In this document: positions 62,791 to 64,000 of the stretch, piece by piece
Position numbering within the stretch: position 1 is the stretch's first letter
Layout: each line of letters begins with the position of its first letter
NCBI GenBank assembly: GCA_031292525.1
Contig: JARLGY010000018.1
Coordinates: 248,001 to 312,000, forward strand
DNA from: Flavipsychrobacter sp.
Lineage (GTDB): Bacteria > Bacteroidota > Bacteroidia > Chitinophagales > Chitinophagaceae
DNA length: 64,000 bases
Reading direction: 5' to 3'
Notes under the pieces: model-generated
Told to the model about the DNA's origin: nothing
Seen by the model: the letters and a program-made list of their open reading frames with translations, nothing else
Databases searched by the model: none
Made by a program: the position numbers and the translations under genes

Positions 62791-63356
62791 GATAGCTTTC
62801 ATGTTCAATTGGGATGTAACTTAAAAAAAATGAAGAAATACCCCATAAGGAACACTCATTATTGATTGCCCATTTGGTATTATTACGCTCTCCATGTGTA
62901 TAAGTTTTCACTCTGGTCAAAGGTCCGCTTCCAGTGATAGAAGATGTGCTCATCAAATGTTCCACGCCCTCTGTGGAACGGTGGATATGTTCTTTTGGCA
63001 GCTATATCCTGCAGCAGTAAATTGCACCCGTTACTATTCCCTATCTAAACAAAAGATAGATGACTACTATTACAAGAAAAACATATTGTCTTCCACCTAA
63101 TTCTAAAAAACCCCAACATACTCCCAACGGACATTTCAAGACATTTTATGACATTTTTTATCTGAAAAAATAAATGCATATCCTTATCTGTGGCCTATTT
63201 CAAAAAGCATGATCATCAAAATGTCCTTTTCAGAGTTTTTTTATGCAACGGACATTTTTCCAAATATCCAAATCAGCAGATAGATTTCACAACGAAATCA
63301 CATTGCCAGCTAACAGCATTTTGTTTTAATATTGCACGGGCATTTAATCCCAAACT
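62791..63356. other. Gene-poor stretch with short GGACATTT repeats
   Basis: About 565 bp without a convincing gene. It contains a 7-bp palindrome GTTCCAC / GTGGAAC (62959-62979) and a cluster of GACATTT words: the 12-bp direct repeat CAACGGACATTT at 63125-63136 and 63246-63257, two further copies between them, and an inverted AAAATGTCC at 63218-63226. A minus-strand frame (about 62768-63005) reading through HRSTEGVEHLMSTSSITGSG might be a gene remnant but is not recognised. The region is upstream of the beta carbonic anhydrase. Confidence 0.4.
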
Positions 63357-64000
63357 ATGGCTACTTACGAACAGATCTTCGATAAAAACAGGGCATGGGT
63401 CGAAAAGATGAAGGGCACCGACCCCGATTTTTTTGAAAAGCTGGCCGCCGACCAGCAACCCGATTACTTGTATATAGGTTGCTCAGACAGTCGCGTACCG
63501 GCAAATGAGATCATGGGCTTAGAACCTGGCGAACTTTTTGTGCATCGCAATATTGCCAACCTGGTCAACAATAGCGATCTCAATGTCATGAGCGTGATAC
63601 TCTACGCTGTAGTACACCTGAAGGTGAAGCATATAATAGTATGCGGGCACTACAACTGTGGTGGTGTAAAGGCGGCTATGGAGCCCAAAGATATGGGTCT
63701 GCTGAACCCATGGTTGCGCAACATACGTGATGTGTACCGTCTGCATAGTGCTGAGCTGAACGCAATAACCAACCAGAAAGCCCGTTACGATCGCCTGGTC
63801 GAATTGAATGTACTGGAACAGGCTACCAATGTTATCAAAACAGCTGCTGTGCAGAAATGTTACGTGGCTACAGGTTTCCCCATAGTCCACGGTTGGGTGT
63901 TCGATCTGCACACTGGTATCCTTAAAGACCTTGAAATAAATTTTGTAAAAATACTTAAGGACATACAACAGATTTACGACCTTACCAGCACGCACTCAGA
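63357..64000 (+). CDS. Beta-class carbonic anhydrase, incomplete at window edge
   Basis: About 214 residues visible from the ATG at 63357; the stop lies beyond the window. Zinc ligands Cys42 (GCSDSRVP, with the Asp44/Arg46 dyad), His98 and Cys101 (VCGHYNCGGV) are all in place, so this is the open type I active site. Other landmarks are FVHRNIANLV and a family-typical C-terminal strand (GWVFDLHTGIL). It interconverts CO2 and bicarbonate in the cytoplasm. Family length is about 200-225, so nearly the whole enzyme is here. Confidence 0.95.
   Translation, partial: MATYEQIFDKNRAWVEKMKGTDPDFFEKLAADQQPDYLYIGCSDSRVPANEIMGLEPGELFVHRNIANLVNNSDLNVMSVILYAVVHLKVKHIIVCGHYNCGGVKAAMEPKDMGLLNPWLRNIRDVYRLHSAELNAITNQKARYDRLVELNVLEQATNVIKTAAVQKCYVATGFPIVHGWVFDLHTGILKDLEINFVKILKDIQQIYDLTSTHS

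Noticed and set aside
62894-63100. Plus-strand 68-codon frame upstream of the beta carbonic anhydrase
   Set aside because: Composition is unlike real proteins of this genome (Cys/His/Tyr-rich, no strand or helix pattern) and it contains an inverted repeat; no promoter or family match.
1-64000. tRNA, rRNA, insertion sequences, prophage or defence genes
   Set aside because: I looked for cloverleaf-like segments, transposase or integrase motifs and typical defence domains and saw none that I could support.

Overview
The window is a gene-dense chromosomal segment of a Bacteroidota bacterium, most likely of the Chitinophagia (Chitinophagaceae-like). The evidence is the set of lineage-typical families (PorP/SprF with gliding-motility C-terminal-domain proteins, SprB repeats and a type IX sorting tail, GSCFA, BatA, DUF4199, DUF2721, TM2+DUF2752, RprY-like regulator), the B12-dependent NrdJ with TSCPD domain, AT-rich leaders without clear Shine-Dalgarno sites, and many copies of the Bacteroidota -7 promoter element TAnnTTTG. 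No tRNA, rRNA, CRISPR array, insertion sequence, prophage or defence island was recognised, so this looks like core chromosome rather than an accessory island.

Layout. 0-7.6 kb: an incomplete membrane glycosyltransferase, a photolyase, two paralogous His-tailed outer-membrane barrels, a gamma carbonic anhydrase with a GT2 glycosyltransferase, then thyA-folA followed by a methyltransferase-like gene that has lost its SAM-binding core. 7.7-13.4 kb: aconitase, a Crp/Fnr regulator with an atypical SDR, an MBL-fold hydrolase, a YdeI-family remnant and methylmalonyl-CoA epimerase. 13.5-15.7 kb: iscS-iscU-iscA. 15.7-26 kb: a BatA / dihydroorotase-like / DUF4199 operon, an S1/P1-type nuclease, two lipoproteins, an aldehyde dehydrogenase, TM2 and DUF2752 membrane proteins, a GNAT enzyme. 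26-34.4 kb: an acyl-CoA synthetase, an unknown protein, a TPR protein, comEC and purH. 34.5-41.4 kb: nrdJ with a long structured upstream region, pckA and a GT87 enzyme. 41.5-47.9 kb: a HAD phosphatase, a candidate structured small RNA, DUF2721, a giant SprB-repeat surface protein, a TerB-like protein and alanine dehydrogenase. 48-64 kb: rpoN, cdsA with a CPBP protease, a second GT39 enzyme, a TMEM175-like channel, GSCFA, an RprY-like regulator, a PorP/SprF plus 1355-residue PKD protein pair, a secreted protein, an LEA-like lipoprotein and an incomplete beta carbonic anhydrase.

How the genes work together. Much of the window is housekeeping metabolism: nucleotides (thyA, folA, purH, nrdJ), the TCA cycle and gluconeogenesis (aconitase, pckA, alanine dehydrogenase), propionyl/methylmalonyl-CoA handling (mce), Fe-S assembly (isc genes, which would serve aconitase) and CO2/bicarbonate exchange (two unrelated carbonic anhydrases). 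A second theme is the cell surface: type IX secretion clients, an outer-membrane PorP/SprF partner, barrels and lipoproteins. The most interesting non-routine signals are a putative ~170-nt minus-strand RNA at about 42.34-42.51 kb with its own promoter and terminator, the hairpin-rich region upstream of nrdJ, enzyme-family members that have lost catalytic residues (dihydroorotase-like, SDR, methyltransferase-like), and three genes whose promoter element sits 3-4 nt from the start codon, suggesting leaderless mRNAs.
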